This document shows, in pieces, positions 9,404-18,659 of a DNA stretch of 64,000 bases (positions are counted from its first letter, which is position 1; each line of letters begins with the position of its first letter). The stretch is from Flavobacterium zepuense (GTDB lineage Bacteria > Bacteroidota > Bacteroidia > Flavobacteriales > Flavobacteriaceae). The translations under genes and the position numbers were made by a program. The notes beneath the pieces are model-generated. The model saw only the letters and a list, made by a program, of their open reading frames with translations. It did no database searches and was not told the DNA's origin. The stretch lies in NCBI RefSeq assembly GCF_007097145.1, contig NZ_VJVZ01000002.1, positions 480,341 through 544,340 of the forward strand, in the 5' to 3' direction.

Positions 9404-9933
9404 TGGCTTTAGAGACATCTGTAATAGAAGAAAAGCTTACCGGCAGGTTTGGCGACAAAGTTACCGGCTTTATACAGCTTAACGATATATTTTCATTTGA
9501 GGTAGAATCAGGATCAATGGCCCAGGTAATGGGTTATCTTAAAGAAGACCCTGTACTGCGTTTTAATTTTCTTACCGATGTTTGCGGTATACATTATCCT
9601 GATAATGATATAGACAGGCAGTTTGCCGTGGTATACCACATGCACAACTGGTATGATAACGCAAGGATCCGTTTTAAATGTTTCCTTAACGGAGAAACCC
9701 CTGAGATAGAAACTGCTACCAACCACTTTTTAAGCGCTAACTGGCAGGAACGCGAAACGTATGATTTTTACGGAATCATATTTAAAGGCCACCCGCAGCT
9801 TAAAAGGATCCTTAATATGGATGAGATGGTATCGTTCCCTATGCGTAAGGAGTTTCCGCTGGAAGATGGCGGCCGTACCGATAAAGATGACCGTTTTTTT
9901 GGCCGCAAGCCGGATAACGTAAACAATAATTAA
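9403..9933 (+). CDS. nuoC: NADH-quinone oxidoreductase subunit C
   Basis: 176 residues; a 30-kDa-type peripheral-arm subunit. The signature NWQERETYDFYGIIFKGHPQLKRILN corresponds to the family pattern ERExxDxxGIxFxGHPxLxRIL, followed by FPMRKEFPLE. It is a separate gene here, not fused to nuoD as in E. coli. It overlaps nuoB by one base. Confidence 0.96.
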   Translation: MALETSVIEEKLTGRFGDKVTGFIQLNDIFSFEVESGSMAQVMGYLKEDPVLRFNFLTDVCGIHYPDNDIDRQFAVVYHMHNWYDNARIRFKCFLNGETPEIETATNHFLSANWQERETYDFYGIIFKGHPQLKRILNMDEMVSFPMRKEFPLEDGGRTDKDDRFFGRKPDNVNNN

Positions 9934-9956
9934 CCGGGAATAAATTTTTATATAAA

Positions 9957-11192
9957 ATGTCAGACCTGTTATTACCACCAGAGCACCGCTATGCCAAGAT
10001 GATTGAGCAAAAGCAGAATGAAGACGGCAGCGAACTCTCTATATTAAACCTTGGGCCCACACACCCAGCTACACACGGTATCTTTCAAAACATCCTTTTA
10101 ATGGATGGCGAAAGGATACTTGATGGCGAAGGTACCGTAGGCTACATACACCGCGCTTTTGAAAAAATTGCCGAAAACAGGCCATTTTACCAAATAACCC
10201 CGCTTACCGACAGGATGAACTATTGCTCATCGCCTATTAATAATATGGGCTGGTGGATGACTTTAGAGAAAACCCTGAATATTGAAGTTCCTAAACGTGT
10301 GCAATACCTTAGGGTAATTGTTATGGAGCTTGCCCGTATTGCCGATCATATCATCTGTAACTCGGTACTTGGTGTAGATACAGGCGCATTAACCGGTTTC
10401 TTATACGTTTTTCAGTACCGCGAAAAAATATACGAAATATATGAAGAGATATGCGGCGCCCGCCTAACTACAAACATGGGCCGCATAGGCGGTTTTGAAA
10501 GGGACTGGAGCCCTGCCGCATTCAAAAAAATAAATGACTTTTTAGACGAATTCCCTAAAATATGGCAGGAGTTTGAAAACCTGCTAATGCGTAACCGTAT
10601 TTTTATGGACCGTACTATTGATGTAGGCCCTATATCTGCCGAAAAGGCAATGAGCTACGGTTTTACCGGCCCTAACCTTAGGGCTGCCGGTATAGATTAT
10701 GATGTGCGTGTAACAACGCCGTACAGCTCTTATGAAGACTTTGAATTTGATGTTCCCGTAGGGAAATCAGGCGATACATATGACAGGTTCTGCGTGCGCA
10801 GTGCCGAAGTATGGGAAAGCCTTAAAATTATAAAACAGGCGTTAGAAAAACTGCCCGAAGGGCCTTTTCACGCTAATGTGCCTGATTATTACCTTCCTCC
10901 AAAAGAAGAGGTATACAACAACATGGAGGCGCTTATTTACCACTTTAAAATTGTAATGGGCGAAGTACCTGTACCAAAAACCGAAGTATACCATGCGGTA
11001 GAAGGCGGTAACGGCGAGCTTGGCTTTTACCTTATTACAGATGGTAGCCGCACGCCATACAGGCTGCATTTCCGCAGGCCATGTTTTATATATTACCAGG
11101 CCTTTAACGATATGGTAAGGGGGCAAATGCTTTCTGATGCCATTGCAACATTATCCAGCCTCAATGTTATTGCAGGCGAATTAGACGCTTAA
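9957..11192 (+). CDS. nuoD: NADH-quinone oxidoreductase subunit D
   Basis: 411 residues; the 49-kDa subunit forming most of the quinone-binding cavity with NuoB. NLGPTHPATHGIFQ contains the conserved quinone-site His pair; ERPxYQ-like NRPFYQITPLTDRMNY and MGRIGGFERDW follow. The C-terminus with SYRLHFR-type TPYRLHFRRPCF is intact. Normal length for the family. Confidence 0.97.
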   Translation: MSDLLLPPEHRYAKMIEQKQNEDGSELSILNLGPTHPATHGIFQNILLMDGERILDGEGTVGYIHRAFEKIAENRPFYQITPLTDRMNYCSSPINNMGWWMTLEKTLNIEVPKRVQYLRVIVMELARIADHIICNSVLGVDTGALTGFLYVFQYREKIYEIYEEICGARLTTNMGRIGGFERDWSPAAFKKINDFLDEFPKIWQEFENLLMRNRIFMDRTIDVGPISAEKAMSYGFTGPNLRAAGIDYDVRVTTPYSSYEDFEFDVPVGKSGDTYDRFCVRSAEVWESLKIIKQALEKLPEGPFHANVPDYYLPPKEEVYNNMEALIYHFKIVMGEVPVPKTEVYHAVEGGNGELGFYLITDGSRTPYRLHFRRPCFIYYQAFNDMVRGQMLSDAIATLSSLNVIAGELDA

Positions 11193-11197
11193 CGATT

Positions 11198-11740
11198 ATG
11201 GAAATTAGTAACGCAAAACAGGTTATAAATATTGATGCAGCCCTAACCGCACGCATTGATGAGCTTTTAAGCCACTACCCTGCAGATAAAAGAAAATCGG
11301 CACTGCTGCCCATACTTCACGAAGTACAGGATGCACACGATAACTGGCTTAGCATTGAACTTCAGGATAAAGTTGCCGAGATCATTGGCATTAAGCCTAT
11401 AGAGGTGTACGAGGTGGTATCTTTTTACACCATGTATAACCAAAAGCCTATCGGCAAATATATGTTTGAATTTTGCAGGACTTCATGCTGCGCCATCCGC
11501 GGATCTGAAGACCTGATGGAATATACCTGTAATAAACTGGGTGTTAAAGAGGGTGAAACCACAGCAGACGGACTGTTTACCGTTGTGGGCGTAGAGTGCC
11601 TTGGTGCCTGTGGCTATGCACCTATGCTGCAACTTGGCGATCATTACAAAGAGCACCTTACTAAAGATAAGGTAGATGCGCTTATAGATGATTGCAGGGC
11701 AGGAAAAGTAGAATTACATAAACTGACCATTACTGAATAA
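11198..11740 (+). CDS. nuoE: NADH-quinone oxidoreductase subunit E
   Basis: 180 residues; 24-kDa thioredoxin-like subunit of the NADH dehydrogenase module with a 2Fe-2S cluster. The ligands are Cys93 and Cys98 (CRTSCC, spacing CxxxxC) and Cys134 and Cys138 (ECLGACGYAP). Starts 6 bases after nuoD and ends 3 bases before nuoF. Confidence 0.96.
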   Translation: MEISNAKQVINIDAALTARIDELLSHYPADKRKSALLPILHEVQDAHDNWLSIELQDKVAEIIGIKPIEVYEVVSFYTMYNQKPIGKYMFEFCRTSCCAIRGSEDLMEYTCNKLGVKEGETTADGLFTVVGVECLGACGYAPMLQLGDHYKEHLTKDKVDALIDDCRAGKVELHKLTITE

Positions 11741-11742
11741 CA

Positions 11743-13122
11743 ATGGCAACAAAGATATTATTAGAACATGCAAATGTTCCCGGCATAAAAACCTACGAAG
11801 TGTACCGCCAAAATGGTGGTTACCGCTCTGTAGAAAAAGCACTTAAAGGCATGACGCCCGATGAAGTGGTTGAAGAGGTTAAAACCAGTGGCCTTCGTGG
11901 CCGTGGTGGTGCCGGTTTCCCTACGGGTATGAAATGGAGTTTTATAGACAAGAAATCAGGTAAGCCGAGGCATCTTGTTTGTAATGCCGATGAGTCGGAG
12001 CCCGGTACCTTTAAAGACCGTTACCTTATGGAGTACATTCCGCACCTTTTAATAGAGGGAATGATCACTTCAAGCTATGCATTAGGCTGTAATTTATCGT
12101 ACATCTACATACGTGGCGAATACATGTGGGTTTTCCACATCTTAGAAAAAGCAATTAAAGAAGCTTACGCTGCCGGTTGGCTGGGTAAAAATATATTAGG
12201 TACGGGCTGGGATCTTGACCTTCATGTTCATTGTGGTGCAGGCGCTTACATTTGTGGCGAAGAAACCGCACTTATTGAGTCGTTAGAAGGTAAAAGAGGT
12301 AACCCACGCATCAAGCCACCATTTCCCGCTGTTAGCGGTTTATGGGCTAACCCTACCGTGGTTAACAATGTTGAGTCCATCTCGGCAGTGCCGTGGATCG
12401 TTAACAACACTGGAGCGGAATATGCTAAAATTGGCGTAGGCCGCAGTACCGGTACAAAATTGTTCTCGGCTTCAGGCCATTGTAAAAACCCTGGTGTTTA
12501 CGAGATTGATATGGGTATGACGGTTTATGAATTCATGAATTCTGATGAATACCTTGGCGGAATGATGAACGACAGGCCTCTTAAGGGCTTGATTCCCGGA
12601 GGTTCATCGGTGCCTATATTACCGTCACACCTTATTTACAAAACAGCAGCAGGAGAAGACAGGTTAATGACCTACGAATCGCTTGCCGATGGTGGTTTTG
12701 CAACAGGATCTTCATTAGGTTCAGGTGGTTTTATAGTGTATAACGATACTACTTGTGTAGTTCGTAATACCTGGAACTTTAGCCGCTTTTACCACCACGA
12801 AAGCTGTGGGCAGTGCTCACCGTGCCGTGAAGGTACTGGCTGGATGGAAAAAGTACTGCACCGTATAGAGAACGGCCACGGCCGCGAAGAAGATATTGAT
12901 TTGCTTTGGGATATCCAGCGTAAAATAGAAGGCAACACCATCTGTCCGCTTGGCGATGCAGCAGCATGGCCGGTGGCAGCAGCCATACGCCACTTTAGGG
13001 ATGAATTTGAATACCATGTTCGTTTTCCTGAAAAGATTAAAGACAGAAACCACTTTGTAAACGAGCCTTTTGAAAAGGTTAAGCACCTGGTGGTAAAACA
13101 AGGTAGTGTAAGTAAGTCATAA
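11743..13122 (+). CDS. nuoF: NADH-quinone oxidoreductase subunit F
   Basis: 459 residues; binds NADH and FMN. The nucleotide-binding glycine-rich loop is GLRGRGGAGFPTGMKWSF, followed by CNADESEPGTFKDR. The 4Fe-4S (N3) ligands are Cys355, Cys358 and Cys361 (SCGQCSPCREGTGW) and Cys401 (TICPLGDAAAWP). Length is normal. It is followed by an unusual 138-base spacer before nuoG. Confidence 0.97.
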   Translation: MATKILLEHANVPGIKTYEVYRQNGGYRSVEKALKGMTPDEVVEEVKTSGLRGRGGAGFPTGMKWSFIDKKSGKPRHLVCNADESEPGTFKDRYLMEYIPHLLIEGMITSSYALGCNLSYIYIRGEYMWVFHILEKAIKEAYAAGWLGKNILGTGWDLDLHVHCGAGAYICGEETALIESLEGKRGNPRIKPPFPAVSGLWANPTVVNNVESISAVPWIVNNTGAEYAKIGVGRSTGTKLFSASGHCKNPGVYEIDMGMTVYEFMNSDEYLGGMMNDRPLKGLIPGGSSVPILPSHLIYKTAAGEDRLMTYESLADGGFATGSSLGSGGFIVYNDTTCVVRNTWNFSRFYHHESCGQCSPCREGTGWMEKVLHRIENGHGREEDIDLLWDIQRKIEGNTICPLGDAAAWPVAAAIRHFRDEFEYHVRFPEKIKDRNHFVNEPFEKVKHLVVKQGSVSKS

Positions 13123-13260
13123 AGTTTAAAAGTTAAAAGTCATAACGCTACGCATAAAACCGTGCAAAGGCTTTAAAATATAGTTTGTAACGTTTTTGAT
13201 GTAAGGTGCCTTTTGGCAACCTGAAACCTGAAACCTGAAACTTTCAAACAAAAAATTACA
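13123..13260 (+). other. 138-base spacer inside the nuo operon
   Basis: All other nuo junctions overlap or are under about 65 bases. This one starts with the near-repeat GTTTAAAAGTTAAAAGTC and ends with three tandem copies of AACCTGA (13218-13238). No ORF, promoter box or terminator stem is convincing in it. Confidence 0.7.
13218..13241 (+). repeat. Three tandem copies of a 7-base unit
   Basis: AACCTGA is repeated three times exactly, plus a partial AAC, ending 19 bases before the nuoG ATG. Confidence 0.9.
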
Positions 13261-14304
13261 ATGAAAGTAACAATAGACGGCCAGGAAATAGACGTAGAAC
13301 CGGGGACCACCATCCTGCAGGCTGCGCGAATGATAGGCGGCGAATCAGTTCCGCCAGCCATGTGCTATTACTCCAAACTTAAAGGTAGCGGTGGTAAATG
13401 CCGTTGCTGCCTTGTAGAGGTTTCTAAAGGTAGTGAGGCCGACCCTCGCCCTATGCCTAAACTTATGGCATCGTGCGTAACCGGTGTTATGGATGGTATG
13501 GAAGTGAAAAGCATCTCATCTGAAAGGGTTGTAGATGCCCGTAAATCGGTTACTGAATTCCTTTTGATCAACCACCCGCTGGATTGCCCTGTTTGCGACC
13601 AGGCTGGTGAGTGCGACCTGCAAAACCTTAGCTTTAAGCACGGTGCTGCTAAAACGCGCTTTATTGAAGAGAAAAGGACTTTTGAACCCGAAAATATTGG
13701 CGACAAGATTCAGCTTCACATGAACCGCTGCATCCTATGCTACCGTTGTGTAATGACTGCTGACCAACTTACCGATAACCGTGTACACGGTGTATTGAAC
13801 AGGGGTGACCATTCGCAAATTTCTACTGCAATATCTAAAGCTATCAACAATGAGTTTTCGGGTAACATGATCGATGTTTGCCCCGTTGGAGCGCTTACCG
13901 ATAAAACTTTCAGGTTTAAACAAAGGGTATGGTTCAACAAACCGTACAACGCTCATAGAAACTGTACTAAATGCTGTGGTAAAACCACGCTTTGGATGTT
14001 TGGTAACGAGATACAAAGGGTTACTGCCCGTAAAGACGTTTACCACGAAGTGGAAGAGTTTATTTGTAACGAATGCCGTTTTGACCATAAAGACACGGCA
14101 GACTGGGTAATTGAAGGGCCTCGTAAATTTGAGAAAGATTCGGTTATTAACCAAAATAACTATACAAGGGAAATTCAGCCTGTTAAGATAGAGACCGAGC
14201 ATAACATTTTGTTAGGCCGCGACCAGGACCGTAAAAAAATAAGTATGCCAGCTGTTCCGCTTAAGCGCGAAGAGGCCGAAATTTATAAAGAAGGAAACGT
14301 ATAA
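13261..14304 (+). CDS. nuoG: NADH-quinone oxidoreductase subunit G, short form
   Basis: 347 residues. An N-terminal ferredoxin-like 2Fe-2S domain (Cys35, Cys47, Cys50, Cys72) is followed by the N5 motif His105-Cys109-Cys112-Cys118 and a 4Fe-4S domain (RCILCYRCV and DVCPVGALT). Another cysteine group follows (CTKCCGK and CNECRFDH), equivalent to the start of the molybdopterin-oxidoreductase fold. The protein stops there, whereas E. coli NuoG continues to about 900 residues. There is no frameshift: nuoH starts 3 bases later. The electron-carrying clusters are all retained. Confidence 0.94.
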   Translation: MKVTIDGQEIDVEPGTTILQAARMIGGESVPPAMCYYSKLKGSGGKCRCCLVEVSKGSEADPRPMPKLMASCVTGVMDGMEVKSISSERVVDARKSVTEFLLINHPLDCPVCDQAGECDLQNLSFKHGAAKTRFIEEKRTFEPENIGDKIQLHMNRCILCYRCVMTADQLTDNRVHGVLNRGDHSQISTAISKAINNEFSGNMIDVCPVGALTDKTFRFKQRVWFNKPYNAHRNCTKCCGKTTLWMFGNEIQRVTARKDVYHEVEEFICNECRFDHKDTADWVIEGPRKFEKDSVINQNNYTREIQPVKIETEHNILLGRDQDRKKISMPAVPLKREEAEIYKEGNV

Positions 14305-14306
14305 CT

Positions 14307-15347
14307 ATGGATCAGGCAATAATTATAGAGAAAGGTATTTTTATAGTGGTGATCTTTGCCATTACAATGCTTTTTGCAATGTACGAAACATTAGCCGAGC
14401 GTAAAATTGCAGCTTGGTTCCAGGACCGTATAGGCCCTAACCGTGCGGGCCCGGGTGGTATTTTACAACCCCTTGCCGATGGTTTAAAGCTGTTCTCTAA
14501 AGAAGAGTTTTTTCCTAATACCGAGAACAGGTTCCTGTTTATTGCAGGCCCGGCCATATCTATGACCACTGCCTTAATGACCAGTGCCGTTATACCCTGG
14601 GGCGATAAGCTAAGCATTTTTGGCCGCGATGTTGTACTTCAGGCTACCGATATTAATATTGGCATGCTATACGTTTTCGGCGTGCTATCTGTAGGTGTTT
14701 ACGGCATCATGATAGGCGGATGGGCATCAAACAATAAATTCTCGCTGATGGGTGCCATGCGTGCTTCATCACAAATGATATCGTATGAGGTTGCAATGGG
14801 TCTTGCCATCGTTTCGTTAGTAATGATGACGGAAAGCCTTAGCCTTGGCGAAATTGCTGCCGGCCAACACAGCTGGAGATGGAACGTGCTTTACCAGCCT
14901 GTGGGCTTTTTGATATTCCTCGTGTGCTCTTTTGCAGAGACCAACCGTACACCTTTTGACCTTGCCGAGTGTGAGGCCGAGCTTATTGGCGGTTACCACA
15001 CCGAATATTCGTCTATGAAAATGGGCTTTTACCTATTTGCAGAGTACGCAAGTATGTTTATATCATCAACCATATTAGCAATATTGTACTTTGGTGCTTA
15101 CAACTACCCTGGTATGGATTGGGTTGAGAGCGTTATAGGTTCTAATGGCGCTAATATCATCGGTATAATAGTGCTTTTCGCTAAAATTTGCTTCTTCATC
15201 TTCTTTTATATGTGGGTTAGATGGACAATACCAAGGTTCCGTTATGACCAGTTGATGAAATTAGGATGGAAGATGCTTATACCGCTTGCCATTGCAAACA
15301 TTATTGTAACCGGTATTATAATATTACTGGCAGACCAAAACCTTTAG
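14307..15347 (+). CDS. nuoH: NADH-quinone oxidoreductase subunit H
   Basis: 346 residues and about eight membrane helices; joins the peripheral and membrane arms and lines the quinone channel. Signatures are ERKIAAWFQDRIGPNRAGP and AETNRTPFDLAECEAELIGG, both typical of NuoH/ND1. Ends 43 bases before nuoI. Confidence 0.97.
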   Translation: MDQAIIIEKGIFIVVIFAITMLFAMYETLAERKIAAWFQDRIGPNRAGPGGILQPLADGLKLFSKEEFFPNTENRFLFIAGPAISMTTALMTSAVIPWGDKLSIFGRDVVLQATDINIGMLYVFGVLSVGVYGIMIGGWASNNKFSLMGAMRASSQMISYEVAMGLAIVSLVMMTESLSLGEIAAGQHSWRWNVLYQPVGFLIFLVCSFAETNRTPFDLAECEAELIGGYHTEYSSMKMGFYLFAEYASMFISSTILAILYFGAYNYPGMDWVESVIGSNGANIIGIIVLFAKICFFIFFYMWVRWTIPRFRYDQLMKLGWKMLIPLAIANIIVTGIIILLADQNL

Positions 15348-15389
15348 AATAAAGACAACACCTGGATTTCAGGTTTAAAGAATAATACA

Positions 15390-15935
15390 ATGTCAATAGA
15401 AACCATATCATTATCCGGCCGTAAAAAGGAGGTTTCCAACAAAAAGATGACCTTTTTGGAGAGCCTATACCTTGTAGCTATTGCAAAAGGCTTATGGATT
15501 ACCCTTGGGCATTTATTTACCAGGAAGGTTACCATCAAGTACCCGGAACAAACCCGTGAGCTTAGCCCTGTTTACCGTGGCCAGCACATGCTTATGCGCG
15601 ACGAAGAAGGCCGCGAGCGTTGTACTGCCTGTGGTTTGTGCGCCCTTTCGTGCCCTGCAGAGGCTATCACGATGAAATCTGAAGAGCGTAAGCCGGAGGA
15701 AAAACACCTGTATAGGGAAGAGAAATATGCTTCTATTTACGAGATAAACATGCTGCGCTGCATTTTTTGCGGCCTGTGCGAAGAGGCGTGCCCTAAACAG
15801 GCTATCTACCTTACAAAATCGCGCGTAATGGTAAAATCTAACACTAACAGGGAAGATTTTATTTACGGAAAAGAAAAACTTGTTATGCCATTGGATATGG
15901 CTATAAGAAATACCCAAATGCAAACGGCTAACTAA
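15390..15935 (+). CDS. nuoI: NADH-quinone oxidoreductase subunit I
   Basis: 181 residues with two classic 4Fe-4S motifs: CTACGLCALSCPAEAI and CIFCGLCEEACPKQAI (clusters N6a and N6b). An amphipathic N-terminal helix (FLESLYLVAIAKGLWITLGH) docks on the membrane arm. Two bases separate it from nuoJ. Confidence 0.97.
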   Translation: MSIETISLSGRKKEVSNKKMTFLESLYLVAIAKGLWITLGHLFTRKVTIKYPEQTRELSPVYRGQHMLMRDEEGRERCTACGLCALSCPAEAITMKSEERKPEEKHLYREEKYASIYEINMLRCIFCGLCEEACPKQAIYLTKSRVMVKSNTNREDFIYGKEKLVMPLDMAIRNTQMQTAN

Positions 15936-15937
15936 AC

Positions 15938-16441
15938 ATGCTAACACTATTTTACATCTTATCGGCCATTACCTTAGGTACAGCGTTTTTAACTATCCTA
16001 AGCAAAAACCCTATTCACAGTGCTATTTATTTGGTTCTTTGTTTTTTCTCTATAGCCGGGCATTATTTAATGTTTAATGCACAATTCTTATTCATAGTAC
16101 ACATCATTGTATATTCAGGCGCTATCATGATCCTGATGCTCTTTACGATAATGCTTATGAACCTTAATAAGGCCGACGAAAAGAACAAACCTATATTATC
16201 GCGTGTGGCGGCTGCCGTATCTTTTTGCCTTGTGGCATTAATACTATTGGCTACCTTTATCAAATCGCAGCCGGTAATAAACGAGTACAAAGTATCAGGG
16301 CAGGATTACCAGTCTATTAAAGTGTTGGGGCAGGTATTGCTAAACAACTATATGGTGCCATTTGAGTTTGCATCGGTACTGTTATTAGTATCTATGATTG
16401 GTGCGGTACTATTGTCTAAAAAAGAACACATCAATAATTAG
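15938..16441 (+). CDS. nuoJ: NADH-quinone oxidoreductase subunit J
   Basis: 167 residues with five predicted membrane helices. The conserved third helix region is HIIVYSGAIMILMLFTIMLM, the flexible element of NuoJ/ND6. Ends one base before the nuoK ATG. Confidence 0.95.
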   Translation: MLTLFYILSAITLGTAFLTILSKNPIHSAIYLVLCFFSIAGHYLMFNAQFLFIVHIIVYSGAIMILMLFTIMLMNLNKADEKNKPILSRVAAAVSFCLVALILLATFIKSQPVINEYKVSGQDYQSIKVLGQVLLNNYMVPFEFASVLLLVSMIGAVLLSKKEHINN

Positions 16442-16442
16442 T

Positions 16443-16763
16443 ATGGAAAATATATTACAACAAGTTGGCATAGACAACTACATTTACCTTTCTACCCTGC
16501 TGTTTTGCGTAGGGATCTTTGGGGTATTGTACCGCCGTAATGCCATTGTTATGTTCATGTCTATAGAAATTATGCTAAATGCCGTTAACCTGTTGCTGGT
16601 AGCTTTTTCTACCTACCACCAGGATGCAGCAGGGCAGGTTTTCGTGTTCTTCTCGATGGCCGTTGCCGCTGCCGAGGTTGCCGTAGGCCTTGCCATATTG
16701 GTAGCAGTATACCGTAACCATAATGGTATTGACATTGATAATTTAAAGAAACTAAAAGGATAA
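16443..16763 (+). CDS. nuoK: NADH-quinone oxidoreductase subunit K
   Basis: 106 residues with three membrane helices. Conserved Glu residues of the proton path are visible in FMSIEIMLNAVNL and VAAAEVAVGLAILVAVYR. The ATG at 16443 gives the usual length of about 100; a longer frame starting at 16398 would run inside nuoJ and is rejected. Confidence 0.96.
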   Translation: MENILQQVGIDNYIYLSTLLFCVGIFGVLYRRNAIVMFMSIEIMLNAVNLLLVAFSTYHQDAAGQVFVFFSMAVAAAEVAVGLAILVAVYRNHNGIDIDNLKKLKG

Positions 16764-16769
16764 CGCCTG

Positions 16770-18650
16770 ATGGAGACAAATTTGGCCTTACTATTACTAT
16801 TTGCCCCATTTGCAGGGTTTTTAATTAATGTTTTCTTCGGGAAAAAATTAGGAAGGAATGCTTCGGGCATTCTTGGCACACTTGCCGTTACCGTATCTTT
16901 TGCGGCTACCCTATTCTTCTTTTTGCAGGTAATGAACACAAAGGTACCCGTAATGGTAAACCTTTTTGAGTGGCTTAAACTGGCTAACTTTACCGTAAAC
17001 TTCAGCTTTCAGTTAGACCAGCTTTCGCTGTTGTGGTTAATGTTCGTTACCGGTATTGGTACGCTTATCCACATGTACTCTATAAGCTACATGCATGATG
17101 ATGAGAACATGCACAAGTTCTTTGCTTACCTAAACCTGTTTGTTTTCTTTATGATAACGCTTGTAATGGGCAGCAATCTGTTAATAATGTTTATTGGATG
17201 GGAAGGTGTTGGGCTTTGCTCGTACCTGCTTATCGGCTTTTGGTATAAAAACCAGACTTATAACGATGCTGCCAAGAAAGCATTCATCATGAACCGTATT
17301 GGCGATTTAGGTTTCCTTATCGGGATCTTTATACTGGGTTACCTTTTCCACACAGTGGAATACGATATGATGAAAACCGAGCTTACCAACGGCTGGCCAG
17401 TAGATAAAACATGGTTAGGTATTGCAATGCTGTGCCTGTTTATAGGTGCCTGTGGTAAAAGTGCCCAGATACCTTTATACACCTGGCTGCCTGATGCAAT
17501 GGCAGGGCCTACCCCGGTATCGGCGTTAATACACGCGGCTACCATGGTAACGGCGGGTATCTTTATGATAACGCGCTTAAACTTCCTATTCAACTTAACG
17601 CCTGATGTTCTTGAAATAATTGCTGTAGTGGGTGCTGTAACCTCATTGGTTGCTGCTTCTATAGGTTTGGTTCAGAATGATATTAAAAAAGTACTGGCCT
17701 ACTCTACCGTATCGCAATTAGGTTTAATGTTCCTTGCCCTTGGGCTTGGTGCTTACGAAATTGCAGTATTCCACGTAATAACACATGCTTTCTTTAAAGC
17801 CTGTTTATTCCTGGGTTCAGGATCTGTTATCCACGCGCTACACGGCGAACAGGATATGCGTAATATGGGCGGACTTAGAAAAGTAATGAAGATAACTTTT
17901 ATCACATTCCTTATATCAACCCTTGCCATATCAGGCTTACCACCGTTCTCGGGCTTTTTCTCTAAAGACGAGATCTTAATGACGGCTTTCCACCATAATA
18001 AAGTGCTTTGGATCATCGGGTCACTGGCTTCTATTATGACGGCATTTTATATGTTCCGCCTTTTATACCTTACGTTTTACAAAGACTTTAGGGGTACTGA
18101 AGAACAGAAACACCATTTGCATGAATCGCCATCCCTTATCACCTTCCCGCTTATCGTTTTAGCCATACTTGCTTTAGTAGGTGGCGCTATAAGCTTACCG
18201 GGAATGAGCTGGCTTAATGAGTACCTTGCCCCTGTAATGGCAAAACCGGCAGAGCACCATCATTTGGGTAATACCGAGTATATGCTTATGGGAATTGCAG
18301 TTGTGGGTGCGCTTATTGGTATTGGTATTGCGTATGCCAAATACATTAAAAAAGGCGAAGTACCACCTGCCGATGCCGAAATTACCGGTGTTACCAATGT
18401 ACTGTACAACAAATATTATGTAGACGAAATTTATACAGCCATAATTGTAAAACCTATTTATGCCATAGGCAGCTTCTTTAAAAATGTTATTGAGGTGGCG
18501 TTATCGGGCTTTGTTTTTGGCCTTGGCAGGGCAGCAACACTGCTTGGCAACGAAGGCAAAACCATACAGAACGGAAGCGTAGGCTTTTACCTGCTGGTTT
18601 TTGTTTTAGGCGTTTGCTCTATTTTAGGTTATATATTTCTGGTAAAATAA
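16770..18650 (+). CDS. nuoL: NADH-quinone oxidoreductase subunit L
   Basis: 626 residues; the largest antiporter-like proton-pumping subunit with a long C-terminal lateral helix. Signatures are MFIGWEGVGLCSYLLIGFWY and KSAQIPLYTWLPDAMAGPTPVSALIHAATMV, followed by LAYSTVSQLGLMFLALGLG. The C-terminal region after residue 500 carries the lateral-helix anchor. Full length. Confidence 0.97.
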   Translation: METNLALLLLFAPFAGFLINVFFGKKLGRNASGILGTLAVTVSFAATLFFFLQVMNTKVPVMVNLFEWLKLANFTVNFSFQLDQLSLLWLMFVTGIGTLIHMYSISYMHDDENMHKFFAYLNLFVFFMITLVMGSNLLIMFIGWEGVGLCSYLLIGFWYKNQTYNDAAKKAFIMNRIGDLGFLIGIFILGYLFHTVEYDMMKTELTNGWPVDKTWLGIAMLCLFIGACGKSAQIPLYTWLPDAMAGPTPVSALIHAATMVTAGIFMITRLNFLFNLTPDVLEIIAVVGAVTSLVAASIGLVQNDIKKVLAYSTVSQLGLMFLALGLGAYEIAVFHVITHAFFKACLFLGSGSVIHALHGEQDMRNMGGLRKVMKITFITFLISTLAISGLPPFSGFFSKDEILMTAFHHNKVLWIIGSLASIMTAFYMFRLLYLTFYKDFRGTEEQKHHLHESPSLITFPLIVLAILALVGGAISLPGMSWLNEYLAPVMAKPAEHHHLGNTEYMLMGIAVVGALIGIGIAYAKYIKKGEVPPADAEITGVTNVLYNKYYVDEIYTAIIVKPIYAIGSFFKNVIEVALSGFVFGLGRAATLLGNEGKTIQNGSVGFYLLVFVLGVCSILGYIFLVK

Positions 18651-18659
18651 TTCATACTG

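Noticed and set aside
13261..14304. nuoG as a frameshifted pseudogene
   Set aside because: The short reading frame ends cleanly 3 bases before nuoH, leaving no room for a lost 3' part; short NuoG is typical of the phylum.
16398..16442. Longer nuoK start
   Set aside because: Lies within the end of nuoJ; the ATG at 16443 gives the normal family length.
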